Assembly (NCBI GenBank): GCA_033856175.1
Contig: JAWVFK010000027.1
Span: 1 to 64,000 of the forward strand
Length of the DNA: 64,000 nucleotides
Source: JAWVFK01 sp033856175
GTDB lineage: Bacteria; Actinomycetota; Thermoleophilia; Solirubrobacterales; 70-9
Direction: 5' to 3'
Shown: positions 17,003-25,922 of the stretch, in pieces
Layout of the letters: each line of letters begins with the position of its first letter
Position numbering within the stretch: position 1 is the stretch's first letter
Program-made: the position numbers and the translations under genes
Notes under the pieces: model-generated
The model's database searches: none
What the model saw: the letters and a program-made list of their open reading frames with translations, nothing else
Told to the model about the DNA's origin: nothing

Positions 17003-18085
17003 TCAGGGTCGGGCGACGACGGAGACGGTGTGGCCGAGCTCGCGGACGAGCGCGGTGGCGCGCCTCGCCTGCTCGTCGCCGGCGATCCAGAGCGACACGG
17101 CTCCCGAATGCATGTCGGCCGCAGGGTAGAGCGCCATGTCCTCGATGTTGACGCCGGCGTCGCCGAGGGCGAGCGCCAGCGAGGCGATGATCCCCGGCTG
17201 ATTCGGCACCCCGATCCGCAGCTCCTGCAGCGGGCCGCCGTCGCGCTCCGCCTCGGCCAGCCGCCGACGCGCCAGGCCGGCGTCGCGGTGCCACTCGGCG
17301 ACCTTCTCGCCGTCGCCGGATCGCAGCAGCGCCGCGGCGTCGCGCAGGCGCTCGACGACGGCGTCGATCTCGGCGGCGACGGCCTCGCTGTTGGTCGAGA
17401 AGATGTCGGCCCAGATCGGCGGGTTGGCGCCGGCGACGCGGGTCGTGTCGCGAAAGCTCGGGCCGACCTCGGGCAGCCGCTCGGAGCCGTCGGCGACGCT
17501 GGCGGCGGCCTGGCTGGCGAGCACATTGGCGAGGACGTGCGGGAGGTGGCTGACCGTCGCCATCAGGCGATCGTGGGCGTCGGCGTCGATCGCCTGCGGG
17601 CGAGCGCCGAGCTCGGCGACGGTGCGCTGGAGGCGGTCGTAGAGCACCCCGATCGAGGAGGCGGTCGGCGTCAGGTACCAGCGGGCGCCGTCGAAGAGGT
17701 CGTCGCGGGCGTTCTCGACGCCAGCGGTCTCGGCGCCAGCGAGCGGATGACCGCCGATGAAGCGGCCGCTCTCCCCCAGCCCCGCCACCAGCTCGCGCTT
17801 GGTCGAGCCGACGTCGCTGATCACGGTGCCCTCGCCGCTAGCCCGCAGGGCCTCGTCGATCAGCGCCGGCAGGGCGCCGACGGGGGCGGCACAGAAGACG
17901 ACGTCGGCGTCGCGAACGGCGTCGGCGACGCTCGCCGGCGCCTCGTCGAGGGCGCCCAGCTCGACCGCGCGATCGGCGACCGAGCGATCCGGGTCGAAGC
18001 CGACCAGGGTCGCGTCGAGGCGCCGCTTGGCGGCGAGCCCGATCGAGCCGCCGATCAGGCCGACGCCGAGGACGGCGATCCTCAC
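17003..18085 (-). CDS. tyrA: Prephenate dehydrogenase with C-terminal ACT domain
   Basis: 360 aa. The NAD-binding Rossmann fold opens with GVGLIGGSIGLA (residues 7-18). GSTKRELV and IGGHPLAGAETAGVENA carry conserved catalytic/ligand residues of the prephenate or arogenate dehydrogenase family. The last 75 residues (LRIGVPNQPGIIASLALAL) are an ACT regulatory domain, which usually gives feedback control by tyrosine. Operon order aroF-tyrA-aroA supports tyrosine synthesis. Confidence 0.94.
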   Translation of the reverse strand: MRIAVLGVGLIGGSIGLAAKRRLDATLVGFDPDRSVADRAVELGALDEAPASVADAVRDADVVFCAAPVGALPALIDEALRASGEGTVISDVGSTKRELVAGLGESGRFIGGHPLAGAETAGVENARDDLFDGARWYLTPTASSIGVLYDRLQRTVAELGARPQAIDADAHDRLMATVSHLPHVLANVLASQAAASVADGSERLPEVGPSFRDTTRVAGANPPIWADIFSTNSEAVAAEIDAVVERLRDAAALLRSGDGEKVAEWHRDAGLARRRLAEAERDGGPLQELRIGVPNQPGIIASLALALGDAGVNIEDMALYPAADMHSGAVSLWIAGDEQARRATALVRELGHTVSVVARP

Positions 18086-18101
18086 GTCCGCCCCGCTCGG
18101 C

Positions 18102-19127
18102 TCAGACCCGCGCCAGCTCTTTGCCGGCGAGCTCGGCGGCCCGCTGGACGCGCTCGGCGTACTCGGCGAAGCCCGAGGTCGGCAGCGCCTGCGGTCCGTC
18201 GCAGATCGCGTGCTCGGGGTCGTAGTGGACCTCGACGATGATCCCGTCGGCGCCGGCCGCGGCGGCGGCGAGCGACATCGGCTCGACCCAGTCGCGGCGT
18301 CCGGCCGCGTGGCTGGGGTCGACGATCACCGGCAGGTGGCTGAGCTCCTTGAGCACCGGCACGGCCAGCAGGTCCAGCGTGAAGCGGTAGGCGTTCTCGA
18401 AGGTGCGGATGCCGCGCTCGCAGAGCATCACCGACTCGTTGCCCTCCTTGAGCACGTACTCGGCCGCCATCAGCAGCTCCTCGACGCTCGACGAGAGGCC
18501 GCGCTTGATCAGCACCGGCCGGCCCGAGCGGCCGATCTCGGCCAGCAGGGTGTAGTTCTGCATGTTGCGAGCGCCGACCTGGATCACGTCGGCGACCTCG
18601 AGCACGTCGTCGAGGTCGCGAACGTCCATCAGCTCGGTGACGATCGGCAGGCCGGTTTCCTGCTTGGCCTCGGCCAGCAGGCGCAGCCCTTCCTGGCCGA
18701 GTCCCTGGAAGCTGTAGGGCGACGTGCGCGGCTTGTAGGCACCGCCGCGGAGCATCGTCACGCCGGTGTCGTGGACCGTGTGGGCGACGGTCATCATCTG
18801 CTCGCGGCTCTCGACGGTGCAGGGCCCGGCGATCAGCGCGAAGTGGTCGCCGCCGACCTTGCGGCCGTCGATCTCGAGAACGGTGCGCTCGCCCTTGCGG
18901 AACTGTGCGGAGGCGAGCTTGTAGGGCTTGAGTATCGGGACGAGGTGATCGACGCCGGGGGCGCCGTCAAGGCCGAGCTCGGTGACCTTCTCGCGCTCGC
19001 CGATCGCGCCGATCACGGTCAGCAGCTCGCCCTTGGAGATGTGGGCCGAGCAGCCGGCTTCCTCGACGCGGTCGATGACGGCCTGGATCTGCTCCTCGGT
19101 CGCCCCCTCTTTCATCACGATCATCAT
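18102..19127 (-). CDS. aroF: 3-deoxy-7-phosphoheptulonate synthase (AroA-beta/KDOPS-like class with ferredoxin-like regulatory domain)
   Basis: 341 aa. Residues 1-70 (MMIVMKEGATEEQIQAVIDR) form the ferredoxin-like regulatory domain known from the Thermotoga-type enzyme. The TIM barrel follows with FALIAGPCTVESREQM, GGAYKPRTSPYSFQG, LIKRGLSSSVEELLMAAEY and DPSHAAGRRDWV. It condenses PEP and erythrose-4-phosphate, the first committed step of aromatic synthesis. The regulatory domain implies feedback inhibition by tyrosine/phenylalanine. It is 33 bases downstream of hisC and 16 bases before tyrA. Confidence 0.95.
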   Translation of the reverse strand: MMIVMKEGATEEQIQAVIDRVEEAGCSAHISKGELLTVIGAIGEREKVTELGLDGAPGVDHLVPILKPYKLASAQFRKGERTVLEIDGRKVGGDHFALIAGPCTVESREQMMTVAHTVHDTGVTMLRGGAYKPRTSPYSFQGLGQEGLRLLAEAKQETGLPIVTELMDVRDLDDVLEVADVIQVGARNMQNYTLLAEIGRSGRPVLIKRGLSSSVEELLMAAEYVLKEGNESVMLCERGIRTFENAYRFTLDLLAVPVLKELSHLPVIVDPSHAAGRRDWVEPMSLAAAAAGADGIIVEVHYDPEHAICDGPQALPTSGFAEYAERVQRAAELAGKELARV

Positions 19128-19160
19128 CAGCTTGAGCCTTTCACGGAATTTGCGGCAATG

Positions 19161-20261
19161 CTATCGGGACGCAAGCGCCTGCCTGAGCGCCTCGACGAAT
19201 CGCTCGTTCTCGCGCCGCGTCCCGTAGCTGACGCGGATGTGGCCGGGGTCGCCCAGGGCGGCGCCCGGGCGGACGACGACGCCGGCCCGGCCGAGGGCCT
19301 CGACGACGCTCGCCTCGTCGCGCTCGCCGAGCGCCACCCAGGCGAAGTTGGCCTGGCTCTCGGAGGCCTCGAGGCCCAGCTCGGCGATCTCGGCGTCGGT
19401 CCAAGCGCGCTCGACGATCGTCTGCTCGACGCGCTTGGCGACGTCGTCCTGGTGGAGGATCGCCTCGGCGGCGGCGGCCTGGGCGATCGCGTTGACGCTG
19501 AACGGCTGGCGGACGGCGTCGATGGCGGCGCGGAAGCGTGGCGAGCCAAGGGAGTAGCCGACGCGCAGCCCGGCCAGCCCGTAGACCTTGCTGAAGGTCC
19601 GCAGCAGCACCAGGTTCGGAAAGCGGTCGAGCAGGTCGGTCGTCGCATCGGGGTCGTCGATCAGCCCGAACTCGACGTAGGCCTCGTCGACGATCACGGT
19701 GACGTGGCGGGGCGCGCGCTCGCAGAAGGCGGCGATGCGCTCGGCCGGCAGACAGGTACCGGTCGGGTTGTTGGGGTTGCAGACGATCGCGATCTGGGTC
19801 GCGGCGGTGATCTCGGCGAGCATCGCCTCGAGGTCGTGCAGCTCACCCGCGCCAAGCGGCACGCGGACCTCTCGGGCGCCGGAGAGCGCCGCCAGGTGCG
19901 GGTACATCGAGAACGACGGCCAGGCGAAGACGATCTCGGAGCCGGGCTCGCAGAGCGCCTCGGCAGCGGCGAGCAGGATCTCGCAGGAGCCGTTGCCGAC
20001 CGCGACCCGGGCCGGGTCGACATCATGGCGCTCGGCGATCCGCCGTCGCAGCAGCCGTGCCGAGGGGTCCGGATAGCGATTGACGCCCTTCGCCGCGGCG
20101 GTAATCGCCTCGAGGACCGCCGGGTGGGGGCCGAACGGCGACTCGTTCGAGGCGAGCTTGGCGATCTCCTCGGCGTCGGTGAGCTCGCGGGCGTCGTCGA
20201 GCGTCAGCCCGGCCTCGTAGTGGGGCATGCGCGCGAGCTTCTCGGCGAAGGTGACGGTCAC
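19161..20261 (-). CDS. hisC: Histidinol-phosphate/aromatic aminotransferase (HisC family)
   Basis: 366 aa fold-type I PLP aminotransferase. SNESPFGPHPAVLEAI, VVIGNGSCE-like VAVGNGSCEILLAA, NPNNPTGT, VDEAYVEF and TFSKVYGLAGLRVGY (Schiff-base Lys) are present. No other histidine gene is nearby; it heads aroF-tyrA-aroA, so its main work here is probably transamination of phenylpyruvate or hydroxyphenylpyruvate. Family members can do both. The GTG start is six bases after TACGCT and also has GAGG two bases upstream. Confidence 0.92.
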   Translation of the reverse strand: MTVTFAEKLARMPHYEAGLTLDDARELTDAEEIAKLASNESPFGPHPAVLEAITAAAKGVNRYPDPSARLLRRRIAERHDVDPARVAVGNGSCEILLAAAEALCEPGSEIVFAWPSFSMYPHLAALSGAREVRVPLGAGELHDLEAMLAEITAATQIAIVCNPNNPTGTCLPAERIAAFCERAPRHVTVIVDEAYVEFGLIDDPDATTDLLDRFPNLVLLRTFSKVYGLAGLRVGYSLGSPRFRAAIDAVRQPFSVNAIAQAAAAEAILHQDDVAKRVEQTIVERAWTDAEIAELGLEASESQANFAWVALGERDEASVVEALGRAGVVVRPGAALGDPGHIRVSYGTRRENERFVEALRQALASR

Positions 20262-20326
20262 CGCCTCAGCGTAGCGTCAGGCCCGCCCCGCGCCGGGCGG
20301 CGCCTTGTAGCCGCGTCAAGCCGGCG

Positions 20327-22543
20327 CTAAGCCGCGGTCTCGGGCAGCGGCTGCGAGGGCGCCACCCGCAGTGCCCTGGCGGCGCTCGGCGGCAGCCACC
20401 AGTTCCAGCGGCCGATCAGCCGCATCAGCGCCGGCACCAGCAGCGCCCGGATTACCGTCGCGTCGAAGATGATCCCCGCCGCCAGGCCGATGCCGAACTG
20501 CTTGATGTCGAGCCCGGGCCCCGTCGACATCGCGAAGAAGGCGAACATCAGGATCAGCGCCGCGCTGGTTACGAGCTTCGCCGTCCGGGCGAGGCCGTGC
20601 GAGATCGCCTCGGGCGTCGAGCCGTACTCGTCATAGGCCTCGCGCATCCGCGTCAGCATGAAGACCTCGTAGTCCATCGAGAGGCCGAAGAGGAAGGCGA
20701 AGATCATCAGCGGAATCCAGGGGATGATCGCGTTGGTCGCGTGGACGTCCCAGATCGCCTGGCTGCCGTGGCCCTGCTGGAAGATGAAGACGACGATCCC
20801 GTAGGCAGCGCCAAGCGAGACGACGTTGAGGATCACCGCCTTCAGCGGCAGCACCAGCGAGCGGAAGGCCCGCGCCAGCAGCAGGAAGGTGAGGATCACG
20901 ACGAAGGCGAGGACGTAGGGGAAGTTGTCGTAGACGGCGTGGACGAAGTCGCGCTCCTCCGGCGCCGGGCCGCCGAGCGTCACCCGCACCCCGGAGCCGA
21001 AGCTCGTCTGCAGCTGGGGCAGGACGTTGTCCTGGAGGCTGTCGATCACCGGCCGCGCCGCCTTGGCCGAGCCGTCGACGGTCGGGATCGCCTCGACCAG
21101 CGCGGTATCGCCGCGACGCCAGTCCGGCGGCGCCGAGGCGGAGGCGATGCCCGGCGTTCGCGCCACGACTGCGGCGACGCGCCGCGCGGCGTCGGGCGCG
21201 GAGCTGCCTTCGACGAGGACGACGAACGGCTTGATCGGCCCGGCGCCGATTCCGGATTGATCGAGCTGCGTACGGCCGGCGATCGCGTCGCCGGCGCCGG
21301 GGAAGTCCTTGGCCTGCGCGTCGCTGGGGTTGAGCTTCGAGGCCGGGATCAGCAGGGCGACGACGATCGCCAGCCCGATCGCCCCGGTGACGATCGGATG
21401 GCGCATGACGACGCCTGCCCACTTGCTCCAGATCCGCGGCTCATGTGAGTCGGGGTTGACGAGCCGGCGCGGCATGACCCGGTAGCGGTTGATCTTCGGC
21501 CCGGCGGCGGCCAGCATCGCCGGCAGCAGCGTGATCGCGGCGACGACCGAGACCGCCGGGATCAGCATCCCGCCGACGCCGATCGAGCGGATGAAGGGCA
21601 GCGGCAGGATCAGCATGCTGAGCAGGCCGATCGCCACCGTCGAGCCGGAGACGATCACCGAGCGCCCCGCCCGGGTCATCGTCGCGACGAGCGCCGTCTC
21701 GGTGTCGCTGCCGCGCGCCAGCTCCTCGCGGAAGCGGAAGATCATCAGCAGCGAGTAGTCGATCGCGACCCCCAGCCCGATCAGGGCGACGAGGAACTGG
21801 ACGATGATCGAGACCTTGGCGACGTAGCTGAGCGCCCAGATCAAGCCGAACGTGGTCAGGATCGAAGAGGCGGCGATCGCCAGCGGCATCGCCACCGCGG
21901 GCGCTGTGCCGAAGACGAACATCAGAATCAGCAGCGCGCCGAGGCCGCCGATCGCCAGCTCGGTGCCGACGCCGGTACCGCTCGACTCGCCGCTGGCCAG
22001 GGCCAACGGATCGCGGCCGGTCAGGCTCGCGGTGACCCCCGGAGGCGCTGAGCTCTTGAGCGCCGCGCGAACGTCCTTGACGACCTGCGAGGGATCGAAC
22101 GTCTGGTTGCCGGGCGGATAGATCTCGGCGAAGGTCGTGTGGTGGTCGCGCGAGACGTAGGCCGGGTTGCCGGTGGCAAAGAACGAGCTCGACCGAGTGC
22201 CCGCGTCGGGCAGGCGGTGGTTGACCTTGGTGAAGACGGCGGAGTCCTTGGCGACGGCGCTGCGCGCGGCGGCCAGCGCCGCTTCGATCCTCTTCTCGCG
22301 GCGGATGTCGCCGTTCGAGTGAAAAACGGCGACGAGCGGCGCCTGCTCGCCGCTGCCGAGCTTGGTGAGCGCCCGCTGGTTGGCCTCGTAGGCCGAGTAG
22401 CCGGGGATCGAGAACGACTCGTCCCAGCGGTCCTTGAGCGCGCCAGAGGCAAAGGCGCCGAACAGGGTGACGACGACCCAGGCGAGGATGACGCGCCGGC
22501 GACGGCGGATCACGAAGCGGGCCAGCCGTTCCATCGGCTTCAT
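20327..22543 (-). CDS. MMPL/RND family transporter
   Basis: 738 aa with the MMPL two-fold layout: TM1 near 15-33, an extracytoplasmic loop, five helices (about 195-350), TM7 near 385, a second loop and a last helix bundle (about 540-710). FSMDYEVFMLTRMREAY is the family signature between the second-half helices, and GVAIDYSLLMIFRFREEL its counterpart in the first half. Proton-driven export of lipids or hydrophobic compounds is the usual role. SD GGAGGCAGT precedes the ATG. It interrupts the aromatic series; I infer no functional link. Confidence 0.9.
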   Translation of the reverse strand: MKPMERLARFVIRRRRRVILAWVVVTLFGAFASGALKDRWDESFSIPGYSAYEANQRALTKLGSGEQAPLVAVFHSNGDIRREKRIEAALAAARSAVAKDSAVFTKVNHRLPDAGTRSSSFFATGNPAYVSRDHHTTFAEIYPPGNQTFDPSQVVKDVRAALKSSAPPGVTASLTGRDPLALASGESSGTGVGTELAIGGLGALLILMFVFGTAPAVAMPLAIAASSILTTFGLIWALSYVAKVSIIVQFLVALIGLGVAIDYSLLMIFRFREELARGSDTETALVATMTRAGRSVIVSGSTVAIGLLSMLILPLPFIRSIGVGGMLIPAVSVVAAITLLPAMLAAAGPKINRYRVMPRRLVNPDSHEPRIWSKWAGVVMRHPIVTGAIGLAIVVALLIPASKLNPSDAQAKDFPGAGDAIAGRTQLDQSGIGAGPIKPFVVLVEGSSAPDAARRVAAVVARTPGIASASAPPDWRRGDTALVEAIPTVDGSAKAARPVIDSLQDNVLPQLQTSFGSGVRVTLGGPAPEERDFVHAVYDNFPYVLAFVVILTFLLLARAFRSLVLPLKAVILNVVSLGAAYGIVVFIFQQGHGSQAIWDVHATNAIIPWIPLMIFAFLFGLSMDYEVFMLTRMREAYDEYGSTPEAISHGLARTAKLVTSAALILMFAFFAMSTGPGLDIKQFGIGLAAGIIFDATVIRALLVPALMRLIGRWNWWLPPSAARALRVAPSQPLPETAA

Positions 22544-22617
22544 CGTTACTGCCTCCTGCGTCGTCGCGTCATTCGCGCCGGCAGTCTACGCCAGCCGCGG
22601 ACGGAGCCGCAGGCGCC

Positions 22618-22994
22618 TCACTGCGCGGCGTGGAGGTCCGAGCGCAGCTCCTTGGCGTCGCCGAGGTAGGTGTGGCTGGGCTCGTGGTCGGCGTCGCCGT
22701 AGTAGTGGACGAGCGTGCGGATGACGCCGCGCATCGCCCCGGGGACATCGAGCTCGCGCGTGCAGAGCAGCGGCACGTTGTCGAGGCCGAGCCCGCGCGC
22801 GGCCACGGCCGGGAACTGGGCGTTGAGGTCCTCGGTCGAGGTGAAGATGACGCTGACGATGCGCTCCGGCGCCAGGTCGTTGCGCTCGAGCAGCTCGCGC
22901 ATCAGCGCCTCGGTCGATGCGAGAATCTCGCCGACGTCGTTGCGCTTGACCTTGACCGCGCCGCGAACGGCGAAGAGCCTGTCGTCCGCCGCGC

Positions 22995-22998
<4 letters not shown>
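22618..22998 (-). CDS. aroH: AroH-class chorismate mutase
   Basis: 126 aa. RLFAVRGAVKVKRNDVGEI at the N-terminus, VIFTSTEDLNAQFPA and LLCTRELDVPGAMRGVIRTLVHY carry the Arg, Glu and Arg/Tyr active-site residues of the trimeric Bacillus-type AroH, which converts chorismate to prephenate. Family length is about 120-127. GTG 22998 overlaps the rluB stop (GTGA). It supplies the tyrA substrate, linking it to the nearby hisC-aroF-tyrA-aroA genes across the MMPL gene. Confidence 0.95.
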
Positions 22999-23690
<692 letters not shown>

Positions 23691-23698
23691 CGCTGCCG

Positions 23699-23704
23699 AC
23701 GATA
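23699..23704 (-). promoter_or_regulatory. -10 box of rluB-aroH
   Basis: TATCGT (TANNNT) ends eight bases before the rluB ATG at 23690, with no Shine-Dalgarno between. Confidence 0.4.
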
Positions 23705-23745
23705 GTCCACGCCCGAACGTTCGCGACGGGACACCGGCTGCGGAA

Positions 23746-23772
23746 CCTCGGCGGCTGGGAGCGCCGCCGAGG
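23746..23772 (-). terminator. Perfect 10-bp hairpin after the HPA-repeat gene
   Basis: CCTCGGCGGC (23746-23755) and GCCGCCGAGG (23763-23772) pair perfectly around a 7-base loop. It sits 20 bases past the stop of the minus-strand surface protein gene. No T-run follows, as is common for GC-rich actinobacterial terminators. Confidence 0.55.
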
Positions 23773-23791
23773 TGTCAGTCTGTAGCCGCGC

Positions 23792-24460
23792 CTACGCCAG
23801 CGTCTGATGGCGCGCCGAGAGGAACCGGCGAGCGCCGATGCCGGCGGCGGTGAGGGCGAGCCCCGTCAGCACGAGCCAGAGAACGGCAAACCCGGTGAAG
23901 GGCAGCCCGTGGCTCCGCTGCGCCGCCTCTGCCGCCGTCGCATCCGGATCGTGAGACGCACGGGGATCGTGACCGACGTAGCCGCCGCCCGACGCTCCCC
24001 CGCTTGCCTGCTGACCAGCAACGTTGAGGCCCGAGCTCGAGGCTCGCGCCGCGGCCGTCGCCGAACCACCTGGACAGGGACCCAGCGTGTCGCCATCGTG
24101 ATGGCTGAGATGACCGTTGGTTGCGCCGGGCGCTCCAACCGTGATCTCGTGGGCATTGCCCGGATTGCCGCCGGGGACGTGGCACAGGGCGACCTTTTCG
24201 CGGCCGAGGCCCAGGCCGGGGCGACCGTCCGTCGAGGCGGTCGTCGCGGCGGCGCCGTTGCCGGAGGCACCGCGGTTCGCCGCCGGTGTCGCCGGATGCG
24301 CCGGGTGAGCGGGATGGGCCGGGTGAGCGGGATGAGCTGGGTGAGCGGGATGAGCTGGATGCGCCGGGTGAGCCGGATGAACATGCGGCTTAGCCAGTGC
24401 GCTGAGCGGCCAAACCAGCAGCGCAGCGACCAAGAGTGGAAACGACAGTCGAGCTTTCAT
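23792..24460 (-). CDS. Secreted LPxTG-like surface protein with HPA tripeptide repeats
   Basis: 222 aa. Signal peptide (about 1-23, ending SALA) followed by ten His-Pro-Ala tripeptides, a Gly/Ala/Ser linker, then a Cys/His module (VALCHVPGG, HEITVG, HLSHHDGDTLGPC) seen in other actinobacterial surface proteins. The C-terminus has LPFTG near residue 186, a hydrophobic helix and a basic tail (RRFLSARHQ), the sortase sorting-signal layout. No sortase is in the window. The repeat and the eight extra His suggest metal or proton binding, which is inference. SD GGAGGTAGGG precedes the ATG. It sits between rluB and scpB. Confidence 0.8.
   Translation of the reverse strand: MKARLSFPLLVAALLVWPLSALAKPHVHPAHPAHPAHPAHPAHPAHPAHPAHPAHPATPAANRGASGNGAAATTASTDGRPGLGLGREKVALCHVPGGNPGNAHEITVGAPGATNGHLSHHDGDTLGPCPGGSATAAARASSSGLNVAGQQASGGASGGGYVGHDPRASHDPDATAAEAAQRSHGLPFTGFAVLWLVLTGLALTAAGIGARRFLSARHQTLA
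24290..24379 (-). repeat. Ten tandem 9-bp units encoding (His-Pro-Ala)10
   Basis: Ten consecutive 9-mers of form NGCNGGRTG on the plus strand (CAYCCNGCN on the coding strand). Codons vary at third positions, so the protein repeat is kept while DNA identity is imperfect. An eleventh unit has changed to Thr-Pro-Ala. Confidence 0.9.
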
Positions 24461-24551
24461 CCCTACCTCCGAGCCGTGATCACCATAAGCACCAACTACT
24501 TCGCTTGGGTGGTACCCGGAAGTGTTTAGTAGAAACGTCCGCCTTGTTCGA

Positions 24552-25121
24552 TCACTCGACCCGCTGCTCGCCCGCCTTGAGCAGCCGCTCGCGCAGCTCG
24601 CCCTCCTGCTCGGGGGTCGGGTCGAACTGGGCCGGGTCGGGCAGCTGGTCGAGGCCGGCGAGGCCGAAGAGCTTCTCGAACAGCGCCGTCGTCCGGTAGG
24701 TGCTGGCGCCGAAGCGGGTGCGGCCGGACTCCTCGATCAGGCCGCGCTCGCCGAGCGTCGTCACCGCCGACTCCGAGCTGACGCCGCGGATGCGGGCGAT
24801 CTCCGGCCGCGAGACCGGCTGCAGGTAGGCGACGATCGCCAGCGTCTCCGCCTGGGCCTGGGTCAGCGGCGGCGTCCGCGGCTTCGCCAGCAGCCGCCGC
24901 GCCGCGCCTTCGGCGAGCGGCGAGCTGGCCAGAGCGAAACCGCCGCCGATCTCACGCAGGACGAGCCCGCCGCCCTCGCAGCGCGACCGCAGCGCTTCGA
25001 GCGCCTCGCGGACGTCGTCCTCGCTCGCCTCGCAGGCCTCGGCCAGCTCGGCGGCGGTCACCGCCTCGGGCGCGAGGAAGAGCAGCGCCTCGACGACCTT
25101 CGCCAGCTCGGCATCAGCCAT
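24552..25121 (-). CDS. scpB: Segregation and condensation protein B
   Basis: 189 aa winged-helix kleisin partner of SMC. EALLFLAPEAVTAAELAEA and TLAIVAYLQPVSRPEIARIRGVSSESAVTTLGERGLIEESGRTRFGA (split over residues 90-150) are the family core; YRTTALFEKLFGL closes it. It overlaps the end of scpA by eight bases, so the two are translationally coupled. Confidence 0.94.
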   Translation of the reverse strand: MADAELAKVVEALLFLAPEAVTAAELAEACEASEDDVREALEALRSRCEGGGLVLREIGGGFALASSPLAEGAARRLLAKPRTPPLTQAQAETLAIVAYLQPVSRPEIARIRGVSSESAVTTLGERGLIEESGRTRFGASTYRTTALFEKLFGLAGLDQLPDPAQFDPTPEQEGELRERLLKAGEQRVE

Positions 25122-25872
25122 CGGCCGGCGCCTCCTGGACCACCGCGAGCGGCGTCGCCTTGGTGATCTCGATCGAGCCGAAGGTCTCCTTCTGACGCCA
25201 GGTGGCCTCGCCGCGGCGGTGCATCTCGAGCAGCGCGAACAGCGTCACCGCCTGGGTCAGCCGGTCCTCGTCGCCGAAGACCTCGTCGAAGTCGAAGCTC
25301 TGGCGCCGGTCGAGCACCGCTCGCAGCGCCCGCAGGCGGCGCTCGAGCGACACGGTTTGGCGGATGTGGCTGACGTCCGGGGCGATGGGCTCGGCCAGCA
25401 GGTCGCCGATCGCCTCGGCCAGAGACTGCGCCTGGTAGGCCTGGCTCGCCAGCTCGAGCGAGACCCGGCGCAGGTCGGGGGGCAGCGGCGCGCTGCGGTA
25501 GAGGAAGCCCTGTGCATCGCCGAGACGATCGACGAGGGACTCTGCGGCGCCGCGGTAGCGCGTGTACTCGAGCAACCGCGCCAGCAGCTCCTCAGCCGCC
25601 TCCTCCTGCCCCAGCTCGAGCTCGTCGTCGCTCTCATCGGGGAGCATCAGCCGCGACTTCAGCTCGAGCAGCGCCGCGATCAGGACGAGGAACTCCGTCG
25701 CCGACTCGAGGTCGAGCTCGCCCTCGCGGTCGAGGTGGTCGAGGTAGGCGAGGACGACCTCGGCGAGGTCGACCTCGAGCAGGTCGATGTCACGACGCAG
25801 CACGACCGCCATCAGCAGGTCGAACGGCCCGGCGAAGACGTCGAGGTCGAGATCGAGCTGAGCGACGTTCAC
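25114..25872 (-). CDS. scpA: Segregation and condensation protein A (kleisin)
   Basis: 252 aa. The N-terminal helical domain starts LDLDLDVFAGPFDLLMAVVLR and continues DLLEVDLAEVVLAYLDHL; the C-terminal winged helix is near residues 205-240. ScpA bridges SMC heads and binds ScpB, forming the condensin that organises origins for segregation. Acidic patches (DESDDELELGQEEAAEE) lie in the linker. Immediately upstream of scpB with an 8-base overlap and 50 bases downstream of trpS. Confidence 0.94.
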   Translation of the reverse strand: MNVAQLDLDLDVFAGPFDLLMAVVLRRDIDLLEVDLAEVVLAYLDHLDREGELDLESATEFLVLIAALLELKSRLMLPDESDDELELGQEEAAEELLARLLEYTRYRGAAESLVDRLGDAQGFLYRSAPLPPDLRRVSLELASQAYQAQSLAEAIGDLLAEPIAPDVSHIRQTVSLERRLRALRAVLDRRQSFDFDEVFGDEDRLTQAVTLFALLEMHRRGEATWRQKETFGSIEITKATPLAVVQEAPADG

Positions 25873-25922
25873 GGGCGGCTGATCGGCGTAGGAGCGAAGG
25901 GGTTCAGAAGCTGACCCGAACG

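Noticed and set aside
24290..24379. CRISPR-like short repeat
   Set aside because: Units are 9 bp, tandem without spacers and in frame as His-Pro-Ala codons.
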